This document shows positions 55,995-64,000 of a stretch of 64,000 bases of DNA, in pieces (positions within the stretch are counted from its first letter, which is position 1; every line of letters begins with the position of its first letter). Position numbers and translations under genes: made by a program. The notes beneath the pieces are model-generated. The model did no database searches, was not told the DNA's origin, and saw only the letters and a list, made by a program, of their open reading frames with translations. The DNA is from Pedobacter sp. Hv1 (lineage in GTDB: Bacteria; Bacteroidota; Bacteroidia; Sphingobacteriales; Sphingobacteriaceae), in NCBI RefSeq assembly GCF_001412215.1, contig NZ_LLWP01000005.1, forward strand, positions 62,001 through 126,000. The letters are read 5' to 3'.

Positions 55995-56696
55995 ATGAAA
56001 GCTAAAAGCAGCTCTTTTTTGAAAACATATTCCAAACTCTTGTTTCTTGTACTCTTATTGAGTTCTTCTTTTACTTTCGCTCAAAACCAAAACATTAAAA
56101 TTATTGACAAACCCATTGTCTTCGATTCTACAAGAATAAAACTCTCTTTACAATACCTTAAAGAAAGGCATCAAATTCCAGCAAAAACAATAACAATTGA
56201 GCCAGTAATGATTGTTTTACACTGGACAGGGGCCAAAACATTCTCTTCTACATTTAATGCGTTTAACCATGCTACCTTAGATGGAGATCGTAAAGCCATT
56301 GCTGGAGCAAGTAATTTAAATGTATCGTCTCAATTTTTAATAGACAGAGATGGCACCATCTATAGACTAATGCCTGAAAACAATTTTGCCCGCCATGTAA
56401 TTGGCCTAAATTATTGCGCCATTGGTGTAGAAAATGTTGGAAGTGATGATTTCCCACTTACCGAGGCACAACTCTTGGCAAATGAGCAATTGGTGAGATA
56501 CCTTGCTGCCAAATACAAAATCCAATACTTAATCGGACATTACGAGTACACTGCTTTTAAGCAAACTCCATTATGGAAAGAAGCAGATCCTAACTATCAA
56601 ACTGGGAAAACTGATCCGGGAGCAGATTTTATGCAAAAGATAAGAGTGAACTTAAAAGATCTATCCTTAAAAGGTGCGCCAGCAAAAAACAAATAA
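55995..56696 (+). CDS. N-acetylmuramoyl-L-alanine amidase (Amidase_2/PGRP fold)
   Basis: A 233-residue exported enzyme; the signal peptide ends FTFAQ near residue 30. Zinc ligands of the AmpD type are His-76 in VLHWTGA, His-182 in IGHYEY and Asp-207 in KTDPGADF, with Lys-205 in the catalytic position. Substrate-side SSQFLIDRDGTIYRLMPE and CAIGVENVG are conserved. It should cleave the amide between N-acetylmuramic acid and L-alanine in the periplasm, probably on anhydro-muropeptides or peptidoglycan fragments. Confidence 0.9.
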   Translation: MKAKSSSFLKTYSKLLFLVLLLSSSFTFAQNQNIKIIDKPIVFDSTRIKLSLQYLKERHQIPAKTITIEPVMIVLHWTGAKTFSSTFNAFNHATLDGDRKAIAGASNLNVSSQFLIDRDGTIYRLMPENNFARHVIGLNYCAIGVENVGSDDFPLTEAQLLANEQLVRYLAAKYKIQYLIGHYEYTAFKQTPLWKEADPNYQTGKTDPGADFMQKIRVNLKDLSLKGAPAKNK

Positions 56697-57005
56697 AAAC
56701 CCTCAATAAAGATTGTTAACTAATTCTACAAAATATTAATTTACAATCGCTTACAACAGAAGACAGTATTTAGAATCTTCCAAACACCCCACATTCTTTC
56801 GTTCAAAAAGCAAAATTGAGAAATTTTGGGGATTTTAATCCGCAATTGTCTCAGTTAAAATAATTTTCTTCTAGAGAAAAAACATATAATCTTTTAAGAA
56901 ATTTTATTAACTTATTGATTTTCAATAAAATACAAATCGACTTATTTTACCTTGTGATCTTGGATAGCATTTTGCCTTGCTTTAGTCGTAACAAATTAAA
57001 AAATT
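56697..57005. other. Intergenic region, no gene seen
   Basis: AT-rich spacer between the amidase and the first WG-repeat gene. I see no ORF, strong hairpin or two-part promoter. Confidence 0.5.
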
Positions 57006-57809
57006 ATGAAAAAGTTAGCATTCATCCTAGCCATCACTTTATGTTATACTTTAACTAAAGCACAAACTGAAAAAACGACTGTAGATCCTAAATCGGAAAA
57101 CCTTAATAAGTTTTCGGCTTCAGCATCTTCAATGATCGCAAAAAATACAGAGAAGACAAAACCTGCAATTGAAACACCGAAATTTACAAATTTCAGAACT
57201 AACAATACAGAAACCATAGTAGCCGCATCTGAAGGGTTGACTTTAATCGGTATCAATAATAAGTTCGGTTATAAAGATAAAAAAGGGAAAACCATCGTTC
57301 CATTAAAGTATGATTTTCTTGACAGCTTCGCACAAGGAAGAGCTAAAGTTAGCCTAAACAACAAATCTGGTTTTGTTGACATGAGCGGAAATGAAGCTAT
57401 TCCATTAGTTTATGATGCTGCAAGCTCTTTTAAAGATGGTTTAGCCATTGTTACAATAAATAACAAAAAAGGTTTTATCGATCGCGATGGAAAACTGATC
57501 ATCCCAATGATGTACGATGATGTAATGTATTTTTCTGAAGGTAAAGCTTCTGTAAAATTGGGAGATAAATGGGGCTTTATCGATATGACCGGAAGAACTG
57601 TTATTCCATTTAAATACGAATGGCCTTCTATTTTCAAAGATGGTTTTACCAGAGTTAAATTAAATGACAAATGGGGATTAATTGATAAAAACGGTAATGT
57701 TATTGCACCAATGATGTACGATTGGGTAAATGATTTTGCTGATGGTAGAGCAATGGCTTCTCTTAACGGAAAAGTGGTATACATTAATCAAAACGGGGAA
57801 ATCTACTAA
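57006..57809 (+). CDS. WG-repeat exported protein (first of a pair)
   Basis: A 267-residue protein with a signal peptide ending TKAQ, then a Thr/Lys/Ser-rich linker (20-75). At least seven units of about 23 residues follow, with the pattern KxGFxDxxGxxxIPxxYDxxxxFxxGxAxV (KWGFIDMTGRTVIPFKYEW, KWGLIDKNGNVIAPMMYDW are typical ends). WG repeats form a beta-rich solenoid or propeller and are thought to mediate binding. The protein is probably periplasmic or surface-exposed, with no assigned ligand. A paralogue follows 323 bases downstream. Confidence 0.85.
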   Translation: MKKLAFILAITLCYTLTKAQTEKTTVDPKSENLNKFSASASSMIAKNTEKTKPAIETPKFTNFRTNNTETIVAASEGLTLIGINNKFGYKDKKGKTIVPLKYDFLDSFAQGRAKVSLNNKSGFVDMSGNEAIPLVYDAASSFKDGLAIVTINNKKGFIDRDGKLIIPMMYDDVMYFSEGKASVKLGDKWGFIDMTGRTVIPFKYEWPSIFKDGFTRVKLNDKWGLIDKNGNVIAPMMYDWVNDFADGRAMASLNGKVVYINQNGEIY

Positions 57810-57833
57810 AGACATCTCCAAATATAAATAACC

Positions 57834-57872
57834 AAAAGCCCCAATGCTTCAAAGAGTATTGGGGCTTTTAAC
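57834..57872 (+). terminator. Terminator after the first WG-repeat gene
   Basis: AAAAGCCCCAAT pairs perfectly with ATTGGGGCTTTT over 12 bases, with an A-run before and a T-run after. Confidence 0.88.
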
Positions 57873-58132
57873 TTAAAAGTAAAATCGATTAATCCCTTCA
57901 AATGGATTTTCGATAAAAGAAATAGTCATATCAAACGGTCGTAGACTTTATTTCTCAAACATCTCTTAATTAAGCACTTAAAGTAGTTCACAATCGATAT
58001 AAATCGACAAAAAACACACACGTAACAAACTGATTCACAGTAAAATAATCAAATATTAATTTTTCTATAAAAAAGATTGGACAAGAGTTTGACTTAGACA
58101 AATCAAACTTAACAACCGTAAAATCTAACGAT
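57873..58132. other. Intergenic region between the WG-repeat genes, no gene seen
   Basis: AT-rich spacer with only a small imperfect palindrome (TCGAT-ATAA-ATCGA near 57993). No two-part promoter was identified. Confidence 0.4.
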
Positions 58133-58819
58133 ATGAAAAAAGTATTATTAACCTTAGCTGTGATCTGTAGTTTGAATATCTCGTTTATACATGCGAAAGA
58201 GACCAATAGACAAACCTTCAAATCTGTTTATGGAGTAGATGATGAATTGACATTGATTAGCCTGAATAATAAGTATGGCTTTAAAAATAAAAAAGGCAAA
58301 GTAGTAATTGCCCCAAAATATGATTATGCCGAAGATTTCAACCAAGGAAGAGCTGTTGTAGGCTTAAACAACAAATTTGGTTATATCAACCAAAGAGGTG
58401 ATATCGTGGTGCCTTTAGTTTATGATGGTGCCTGGGCTTTTAATAATGGATTAGCTTTAGTAGAAATCAATACAAAAAAAGGTTTCGTCAACCAAGATGG
58501 TAAACTCATTATTCCGATAATATATGATGATGCCATGTTCTTCTCTGACGAAAGAGCATCTATAAAATTGGGAAACAAATGGGGCTTTATGGACACCAAT
58601 GGGAAATTGGTTATTCCATTTACCTACGATTGGCCATCTGTTTTTAAAAACAACATTACAAGAGTGATGCTAAACAATAAATGGGGGATAATTAACAAAA
58701 GCGGTAATATCCTAACCCCAATTATGTACGATTCGATTGACGATTTTACAAATGGTAGGGCCAAAGCTTCACTTAACGACAAAGTTGTATACATTAACCA
58801 GAATGGCGAAATCTATTAG
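58133..58819 (+). CDS. WG-repeat exported protein (second of a pair)
   Basis: A 228-residue protein with a signal peptide ending FIHAKE and no long linker. The repeats match those of the first copy one for one (KYGFKNKKGKVVIAPKYDY, KWGFMDTNGKLVIPFTYDW, KWGIINKSGNILTPIMYDS), and both end with the same VVYINQNGEIY. The two proteins arose by gene duplication and have diverged by substitutions spread through every repeat. Each has its own upstream region, so they may be expressed separately. Confidence 0.85.
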   Translation: MKKVLLTLAVICSLNISFIHAKETNRQTFKSVYGVDDELTLISLNNKYGFKNKKGKVVIAPKYDYAEDFNQGRAVVGLNNKFGYINQRGDIVVPLVYDGAWAFNNGLALVEINTKKGFVNQDGKLIIPIIYDDAMFFSDERASIKLGNKWGFMDTNGKLVIPFTYDWPSVFKNNITRVMLNNKWGIINKSGNILTPIMYDSIDDFTNGRAKASLNDKVVYINQNGEIY

Positions 58820-58967
58820 ATATTATTATCAAAACAACCTGTAAAATTGTTTAACTCTAACAGATAAACTATTGAAGATCATCTCCAAAGTGAAATTTAT
58901 AGCATAAAATAACATTTTTAAATAAAGATGTTTTTACTAACTTTAAGTAAACCAAACAAACTTAAAT

Positions 58968-59501
58968 ATGAAATTGCTGAAAATTTTAGGAGGAATTATC
59001 TTCGTATTGATTTTAATTTTCTTCGTTGGCGGGCTTTTGCTGCCTAAAACCTACTCTGTTAATAGAAGCGCAGTAATTAATGCGCCAGACAGTGTAATTT
59101 ATAAAAACATTGCAGATTTTAATGAATTTCTCAAATGGAATCCATGGGCTAAAATGGAACCAACTGCAAAAACTACCATTAGTGGCCCAGTTGCCCAACC
59201 TGAACATTTATACCAATGGGAAGGAAAAGAAACAGGTAGTGGCCAAATGAAAATTACAGGTGTTGAAGCCAACAAATCTGTTAACATCGAGCTTAAATTT
59301 ATTAAACCGTTTGAAAGTCTTGCCAATACCAATTTTGAGATTGCTAAAGACGGTAATGGTAACAAAGTAACTTGGACTATGAGTGGAGAAAGCAAAGGCA
59401 CGATGGATAAATGGATGGGACTTTTTATGGACGGAATGATAGGAAAAGATTTTGAGGCCGGACTGAAGTTCTTGAAGGAGAAATCTGAAAAAGGGAATTA
59501 A
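58968..59501 (+). CDS. SRPBCC-fold (polyketide cyclase/START-like) membrane-anchored protein
   Basis: A 177-residue protein with an N-terminal hydrophobic helix (about 6-27, GIIFVLILIFFVGGLLL). An SRPBCC domain follows: RSAVINAPDSVIYKNIADFNEFLKWNPWAKMEPTA at its start, WEGKETGSGQMKITGVE in the beta-sheet, and a C-terminal helix. The fold binds hydrophobic ligands. Members of this type are common, mostly uncharacterised, and sometimes transcription-linked to PadR- or ArsR-type regulators. Confidence 0.82.
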   Translation: MKLLKILGGIIFVLILIFFVGGLLLPKTYSVNRSAVINAPDSVIYKNIADFNEFLKWNPWAKMEPTAKTTISGPVAQPEHLYQWEGKETGSGQMKITGVEANKSVNIELKFIKPFESLANTNFEIAKDGNGNKVTWTMSGESKGTMDKWMGLFMDGMIGKDFEAGLKFLKEKSEKGN

Positions 59502-59528
59502 GTTTCGTTTCAATATCAATTTTAATAG

Positions 59529-59567
59529 AAAAGGGGTGTTTAAATTTGTATTTAAACACCCCTTTTT
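59529..59567. terminator. Bidirectional terminator after the SRPBCC gene
   Basis: AAAGGGGTGTTTAAAT pairs perfectly with ATTTAAACACCCCTTT over 16 bases around a TTGT loop, between convergent genes. Confidence 0.9.
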
Positions 59568-59594
59568 ATATCATGAGCAGATTAATAGCAACTA

Positions 59595-60254
59595 TCAAAT
59601 AGCTAATACGGTAATTCGTTCTGTATACAATTTCATAAAAGCCCTGATGTAAATACTGATCACAAAAAAAAGTGCCAATAGTATGATGTGCTGCGTATTT
59701 ACAGCAATACTGGTATTTTCTTTCGTTATTACCACATTAAAAAGAATGTTGATGAAGCCTATTGGCAAAAATAATAAACCGAATATCAACTCACTCTTGA
59801 TCGAATCTTTTTTTGTTTTGCGATGAATGATATACCTATAGATAATACAGAACACACCTGCCAATACAATCAAAACACAAATGGCTAAATAGATCGTTTT
59901 AAATAATACAGACAAATTGGTGTTGTTTACATACAATACATAACACAACAACAATAAAATGAGGTTTGGAAGTATATGCCTAAGTTTAAAAGTATACAAC
60001 ATCTCTAAACCCATCAATTTGAGATATCTCCTTTTAATCTGTTTCTGATAAATATTCTCCTGTTTTCTGATTGCCGCAGTACCGCCAAAATCAACTTCAA
60101 TTATTTGTTGTACCAAATTGAGGTGATAAGCTCCGGGGAGTTCTACAAGTGTATTGAGTACATGGTCATATACCTCATTATAGGTTTCGATATACTTACC
60201 TATCGTAAAAATATATGCTCCTATTTCTTCTTTTTCTATTGAACTTAATTCCAT
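59595..60254 (-). CDS. PadR-linked membrane protein, copy B
   Basis: A 219-residue protein. The N-terminal cytoplasmic part (1-85) is helical and closely parallels the neighbouring copy: ETYNEVYDHVLNTL, then a DFGG turn and the QENIYQKQIKRRYLKLMGLE stretch. About four transmembrane helices follow. It resembles the helical domain-plus-membrane proteins that accompany PadR regulators in other bacteria (HAAS-like). No function is assigned. It starts 7 bases after the stop of the paralogue. Confidence 0.7.
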   Translation of the reverse strand: MELSSIEKEEIGAYIFTIGKYIETYNEVYDHVLNTLVELPGAYHLNLVQQIIEVDFGGTAAIRKQENIYQKQIKRRYLKLMGLEMLYTFKLRHILPNLILLLLCYVLYVNNTNLSVLFKTIYLAICVLIVLAGVFCIIYRYIIHRKTKKDSIKSELIFGLLFLPIGFINILFNVVITKENTSIAVNTQHIILLALFFVISIYIRAFMKLYTERITVLAI

Positions 60255-60261
60255 AAGAATA

Positions 60262-60927
60262 TTATTGTACTGTTAAAATTTTAATTTTTTGTTGATAGAA
60301 CCTCATAAAAGCTCTTACATATACACTACAAAAAAAGAACAGAGATAAGGTGATGATCAATTTACTACTGTCACTTATTGTAAAAAAACTAGTTTTACCA
60401 ATAAAATTGAGCAAAAAGAAATTCATAATAACGAAACCAAACGAGCAGGAATAGCCTATATAATTATCTAAAATTGAATATTTTAACCATCTAAACTTGT
60501 TCAATAATATTTTCAGAAACCCAAATAAAGCAACGCCAGCAACACAAATAATACTCGCTAAAAACATAGGCATCATATTAAACTCCTCATCCTTAGCACC
60601 ACTATAGATCAACAAACAAAGACCTAATAAGCATAGATTATTGAGCATTTCTGGCCATTTGAAAGTATGAAGCATTTCCAATCGAAAATAGGTGTTATAT
60701 TTTTTCCCTAGCTCCTTTTGATAAATTTTCTCTTGGCTTAAAATTTCAGAAAAGCCACCAAACTCATCATTAATAATAGCAATGACCTTATTTATGTGAT
60801 AAGGTCCAACATTATCTTTTAAGGAATTTAAAATGTGATCGTAAAGTTCATTATATGTCTCCCTATACTTTGGTACTGTTATGATGTAATCCTTAATCTC
60901 GGCCTTTTGCTCTTCTGTTAATTCCAT
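60262..60927 (-). CDS. PadR-linked membrane protein, copy A
   Basis: A 221-residue paralogue of the next protein with the same plan: a helical N terminus (ETYNELYDHILNSL, EFGGFSEILSQEKIYQKELG) and about four transmembrane helices. Its ATG overlaps the padR stop by one base (TAATG), so its translation is probably coupled to that of the regulator. Together the three genes look like a compact operon. Confidence 0.72.
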   Translation of the reverse strand: MELTEEQKAEIKDYIITVPKYRETYNELYDHILNSLKDNVGPYHINKVIAIINDEFGGFSEILSQEKIYQKELGKKYNTYFRLEMLHTFKWPEMLNNLCLLGLCLLIYSGAKDEEFNMMPMFLASIICVAGVALFGFLKILLNKFRWLKYSILDNYIGYSCSFGFVIMNFFLLNFIGKTSFFTISDSSKLIITLSLFFFCSVYVRAFMRFYQQKIKILTVQ

Positions 60928-61265
60928 TACAATGACGGCTTTAAGTTTAACAATAGCTGCAACTGTGCAATGAACTCTTTGGCTTCCTGCAATTTATTCA
61001 CCACCTCCTTTTCCCCATTTTTAGATAAGGCATAATATTTACGTACACGATTTTCAACAACTTCAGTACTCGTCTCTAATAAACCTTCGGCCTCCAATTT
61101 ATGCAGAGCGGGGTATAAAGCCCCTTCCTTTAAAATGAGCTGTCCTTGCGTAACTGCTTTTACCTTCTGCGTAATTTCATAACCATACATCCGATCATTC
61201 TCTGCCAGTAGGTTAAGAATAATGGTCTGTAATGTTCCTTTAAATAGTTCGTTATTTACTGCCAT
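60927..61265 (-). CDS. PadR-family transcriptional regulator
   Basis: A 112-residue winged-helix repressor of the short PadR-s2 group. GTLQTIILNLLAENDRMYGYEI, then LKEGALYPALHKLEAEGLLE, then RVRKYYALSKNGEKEV are the characteristic pieces. It lacks the long C-terminal dimerisation helix of larger PadR proteins. It is the first gene of the operon with the two membrane proteins, and these regulators commonly repress their own operon in response to a small or membrane-acting ligand. Confidence 0.9.
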   Translation of the reverse strand: MAVNNELFKGTLQTIILNLLAENDRMYGYEITQKVKAVTQGQLILKEGALYPALHKLEAEGLLETSTEVVENRVRKYYALSKNGEKEVVNKLQEAKEFIAQLQLLLNLKPSL

Positions 61266-61269
61266 GAAA

Positions 61270-61277
61270 CAAATATA
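61270..61277 (-). promoter_or_regulatory. padR operon promoter -7 element, leaderless
   Basis: TATATTTG on the minus strand ends four bases before the padR ATG at 61265. The AT-rich, palindromic-looking DNA upstream (61275-61320) could hold the PadR operator. Confidence 0.5.
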
Positions 61278-61445
61278 AATATTTTTATATACATAAGAAA
61301 ATTATATATATAAATTTTATAATTATTTAAGCAGATCTAATGCTTAGCACTCTTATGTCCAATTTGTGTTAAAAAAACAGCACAATAGGTAGCTTTTAAG
61401 TGTTAAGATTTTGATTTATATTAATTTTTAGAATATTTGTTAACG

Positions 61446-62123
61446 ATGAATTTATTAATTGTTGAGGACGAGCCAAGTATTGTCTCTATCATTTCAAGAG
61501 GATTAGCAGCTGAAGGCTTTGAGATTAGTGTGGCGCCCGATGGCCTTATCGGTGCAGAAATGGCCAAAAACAATCATTTCGATTTAATTATATTAGACAT
61601 TATGCTTCCGGGCCTCAATGGAATTGCCCTGTGCAAGCTCATTAAAAAGGAGAAACCAAATCTCCCTATCATTATGCTTACTGCGCTTGGCACTACAGAA
61701 AATGTGGTAAATGGACTTGATAATGGTGCTGACGATTACATGATCAAACCATTTAAATTTGCAGAGCTTTTTGCACGGATCAGGATGTTGATGAGAAGGT
61801 ACCAAGATACAAGCCAAAATGATGAGCTCATTCAAATTTCAGATCTGCAGGTTAACCTATCTGCAAAGACCGTTAAACGCAACAATGAAGCCATTAATTT
61901 AACAGCTACAGAATATCGCTTATTAGAATTCATGGCCAAAAACAAATATAAAATCCTTTCTAGGATTGACATTTTGGAAAATGTTTGGGACATCGATTTT
62001 AACCTGGGAACCAATGTAGTAGACGTTTATGTCAACTACCTCCGCAAAAAAATAGATAAGGATAATCAGCACAAGCTGATACATACCGTAATTGGGCTGG
62101 GTTATGTACTCAAAGAAATATAA
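61446..62123 (+). CDS. OmpR-family response regulator (second system)
   Basis: A 225-residue regulator with receiver and winged-helix domains. Receiver residues are VEDE, Asp-51 in LIILDIMLPG, Thr-79 and Lys-101. The output domain has INLTATEYRLLEFMAKN and VDVYVNYLRKKID. The start is the ATG at 61446; the longer frame would start at a TTG. The kinase ATG follows the stop without any spacer. Confidence 0.93.
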   Translation: MNLLIVEDEPSIVSIISRGLAAEGFEISVAPDGLIGAEMAKNNHFDLIILDIMLPGLNGIALCKLIKKEKPNLPIIMLTALGTTENVVNGLDNGADDYMIKPFKFAELFARIRMLMRRYQDTSQNDELIQISDLQVNLSAKTVKRNNEAINLTATEYRLLEFMAKNKYKILSRIDILENVWDIDFNLGTNVVDVYVNYLRKKIDKDNQHKLIHTVIGLGYVLKEI

Positions 62124-63494
62124 ATGGAAATCGCTAAAAAAATCACCTTCCTATTTGCCATATTATCGGCCATTATCATTTCTTTATTAAGTGGTTTTGT
62201 ATGGTATTTCTCTAACGAATTTGCTTTTGAAGATTTTTACAAACGGCTAGAAGCCAGGGTAAATATTACTGCACAGATTAAAACCTCAACAAGCAAAAGT
62301 ATTCTAGAAAAAGTACGTAACCAGTATTTAGAACGACTTCCAGACGAAAAAGAATATATTCTTGAAAGAGACCATAAACAAACAAATAATCCTCAAATAA
62401 GTACGCCCTTGCCTTCCAGTTTTTATGAAAAAATTAATGAAGGCAAGATGGCTCGTTACCGAAAAGAGAACCATTTTTATGCAGGCAAATATTTTGGGAA
62501 TAAAGAACAAGGTTACATCGTGATCATTTCAGCCAATGACCCTTTTGGTTTCCGAGAGTTAAAAGATCTACAGAAAATATTAATTGCGGGTTTCTTCCTA
62601 TCTATACTACTTTCTTTTATTGTAGGATGGAAATTCTCAAATTACATGCTCAACCCGTTAAGGAACATTATTAAAAGTGTAAAGAAGATAAAGGCAGAGA
62701 ATTTACACTTAAGGTTAGATGTTAAAGGTGGTGGTGACGAGATGTCCATATTGTCGCAAACCTTTAACAATATGTTGAATAGGTTAGAAACCGCATTCGA
62801 AACCCAAAATAACTTCATCAGTAATGCTTCGCACGAGTTAAGAACTCCTTTAACGATCATTAGCGGAGAAGTAGAACTAGCGCTACGTCATGTCGACGAT
62901 AAAAAAAGTCAAGAGCTAGCTTTAAACAAAATTAAGGATGAAGCCGAAAGACTCGAACATATCTTAACCAGTTTGTTGGGTTTGGCACAATCTGGTTTCA
63001 ATGGTAAAAATCAACCTTGGGAGGAAGTTAGGATGGACGAGCTACTTTGGGACATCAAGGCTGCTGTTAACCAAGTCCATACCGAGAGCATCATCGAAAT
63101 AGATTTTAGCAAACTGCCACCAGATGAAGAATTGTTGACTCTAAAAGCCAATAAAAACCTCATCAAATTGGCCATAACCAATATTGTAAGCAATGCCTGT
63201 AAATATTCAAATTACAAGCCAGTTTTAATTACCATAGAAAACAAGCTCAATATGCTTTCCATAACGGTAAAAGATCAAGGTATTGGTATTCCGCAAGATG
63301 ATGTACAACATATTTTTGAGCCTTTTTACAGAGCTTCTAATACCAGCGAATTTAAAGGTTATGGAGTTGGTCTACCTTTATCGCTCAACATCATCAGGTT
63401 ACACCGTGGTAGCATTGCCATCAGCTCACAAGAGAAAATAGGCACAGAAATTAAGGTGTTATTACCCACTAAACAAGATTTTTTAAAATTCTAA
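62124..63494 (+). CDS. Sensor histidine kinase (second system)
   Basis: A 456-residue kinase of the CusS/HAMP type. TM1 is at about 7-29 and TM2 at about 151-173, with a periplasmic sensor of about 120 residues between. HAMP follows at about 170-223. His-237 is in NASHELRTPLT, the N box is NIVSNACKYSN, G1 is VKDQGIGIP and the G2 loop GYGVGLPLS. The sensor is unrelated in sequence to the one at 42618. A UspA-like gene lies 87 bases downstream. Confidence 0.93.
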   Translation: MEIAKKITFLFAILSAIIISLLSGFVWYFSNEFAFEDFYKRLEARVNITAQIKTSTSKSILEKVRNQYLERLPDEKEYILERDHKQTNNPQISTPLPSSFYEKINEGKMARYRKENHFYAGKYFGNKEQGYIVIISANDPFGFRELKDLQKILIAGFFLSILLSFIVGWKFSNYMLNPLRNIIKSVKKIKAENLHLRLDVKGGGDEMSILSQTFNNMLNRLETAFETQNNFISNASHELRTPLTIISGEVELALRHVDDKKSQELALNKIKDEAERLEHILTSLLGLAQSGFNGKNQPWEEVRMDELLWDIKAAVNQVHTESIIEIDFSKLPPDEELLTLKANKNLIKLAITNIVSNACKYSNYKPVLITIENKLNMLSITVKDQGIGIPQDDVQHIFEPFYRASNTSEFKGYGVGLPLSLNIIRLHRGSIAISSQEKIGTEIKVLLPTKQDFLKF

Positions 63495-63581
63495 TCCCAT
63501 TCTAATCTCGCTCTTATTTGGTTCCAATACGCTCATGCTAAACTTGTAGAATAATTATTCAAAATCATTAAACAAGAAATC

Positions 63582-64000
63582 ATGAAAACAGTATTAATTC
63601 CAACAGATTTCAACGCAGGAAGTCTAACGATCATCGACACTTTGGTACTTACCAACAAACCTGAGACTATCAGTATTATTTTTTTACATGCTTTCAAATT
63701 ATCGGATTCCATTACTGATATGTTAATGTTGAGCCGCAGGAGTAGAGATTATGAGAATATCAGTCAAGAATTTTATGATCAAATAGCTCATTACAAAGAA
63801 AAGTACCCTAACGACATCCAATTTATAGGCATTGAATATTTTTATGGCAGTACCGTAGTGGCCTTTAAAAACTTCTTAGAGAGAATAGCGCCGAGCTTTA
63901 TTGCTTACCCAAAAAACTACAATTTCCACCCTATCAACAAGTACAGCATCAACCCTATTCACTTAACCAATCGTTGTGGTTACAATGTGATAGAACTGGA
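63582..64000 (+). CDS. UspA-like universal stress protein (3' end beyond window)
   Basis: The frame begins MKTVLIPTDFNAGSLTIID at the ATG at 63582 and is open to the edge (about 139 residues). The VLIPTDF strand and the FLHAFKLSD segment are typical of the universal stress protein fold, and a later FKNFLERIAPSFIAY corresponds to the distal helix-strand. No ATP-binding GxxG signature can be judged because the domain end is missing. A stress-related or adaptor role downstream of the two-component genes is possible. Confidence 0.65.
   Translation, partial: MKTVLIPTDFNAGSLTIIDTLVLTNKPETISIIFLHAFKLSDSITDMLMLSRRSRDYENISQEFYDQIAHYKEKYPNDIQFIGIEYFYGSTVVAFKNFLERIAPSFIAYPKNYNFHPINKYSINPIHLTNRCGYNVIEL

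Overview
The window is an ordinary, gene-dense chromosomal segment of a low-GC member of the Bacteroidota. The best guess is the Sphingobacteriaceae (Pedobacter or a close relative). Support comes from several independent signs: promoters of the Bacteroidota type (TAnnTTTG at about -7), almost no Shine-Dalgarno sequences, a PorT-like protein and a type IX secretion sorting domain, the block CBS protein-nadK-DUF6089-uppS-bamA-ompH-ompH-murI, and a DNA polymerase III alpha chain carrying its own N-terminal exonuclease. The genus is an inference. I found no rRNA, tRNA, CRISPR array, prophage or insertion sequence.

Layout. 1-7157 (minus): a truncated RsmB-type RNA methyltransferase, a periplasmic-binding-protein-like lipoprotein, guaA, dCMP deaminase and two FucP-family sugar transporters. 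7390-8010: a LysE-type exporter. 8103-21703 (minus): an extended PurF, murI, two Skp/OmpH chaperones, bamA, uppS, a DUF6089 protein, nadK, a CBS protein, an alpha/beta hydrolase, a YqeY protein, an SDR oxidoreductase, porT and ubiE. This is largely an outer-membrane and cell-wall biogenesis block. 21839-30006 (plus): engB, a UbiA-type prenyltransferase, an M3 peptidase, an LTA-synthase-like sulfatase, an APC permease and a methyltransferase. 30039-31994 (minus): kup. 32188-39545 (plus): a small type IX sorting-domain protein, a fumarylacetoacetase-fold enzyme, an M23 peptidase, bcp, a split transketolase, then an ECF sigma factor with a probable membrane anti-sigma protein and a Spy-like periplasmic protein. 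39613-46728: a PAP2 protein, a class III aminotransferase, an OmpR-type two-component system, a DUF58 protein, a DUF3078 protein and a small lipoprotein. 46803-53730 (minus): a PQQ-type sugar dehydrogenase, trxA and dnaE, with a non-coding repeat-like region before trxA. 54353-59501 (plus): a 47-residue ORF, mdh, a retropepsin-like protein, an amidase, two WG-repeat proteins and an SRPBCC protein. 59595-61265 (minus): two paralogous membrane proteins with a PadR regulator. 61446-64000 (plus): a second two-component system and a truncated UspA-like protein.

The less ordinary signals are small-scale. Five genes have a TAnnTTTG element ending only 3-4 bases before the ATG, which predicts leaderless or nearly leaderless mRNAs and corrects several start codons. 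Intergenic DNA repeatedly carries arrays of short degenerate words, the same words appearing in opposite orientations at different loci. There is a perfect 24-base palindrome at 44132-44155 and a structured repeat-like segment at 48430-48720. Gene-level candidates are the sigma/anti-sigma/Spy-like cassette behind transketolase, the PadR module, a sorting-domain protein with no visible cargo, and the 47-residue ORF before mdh. No clearly new large system (defence, secretion or biosynthetic island) is visible.
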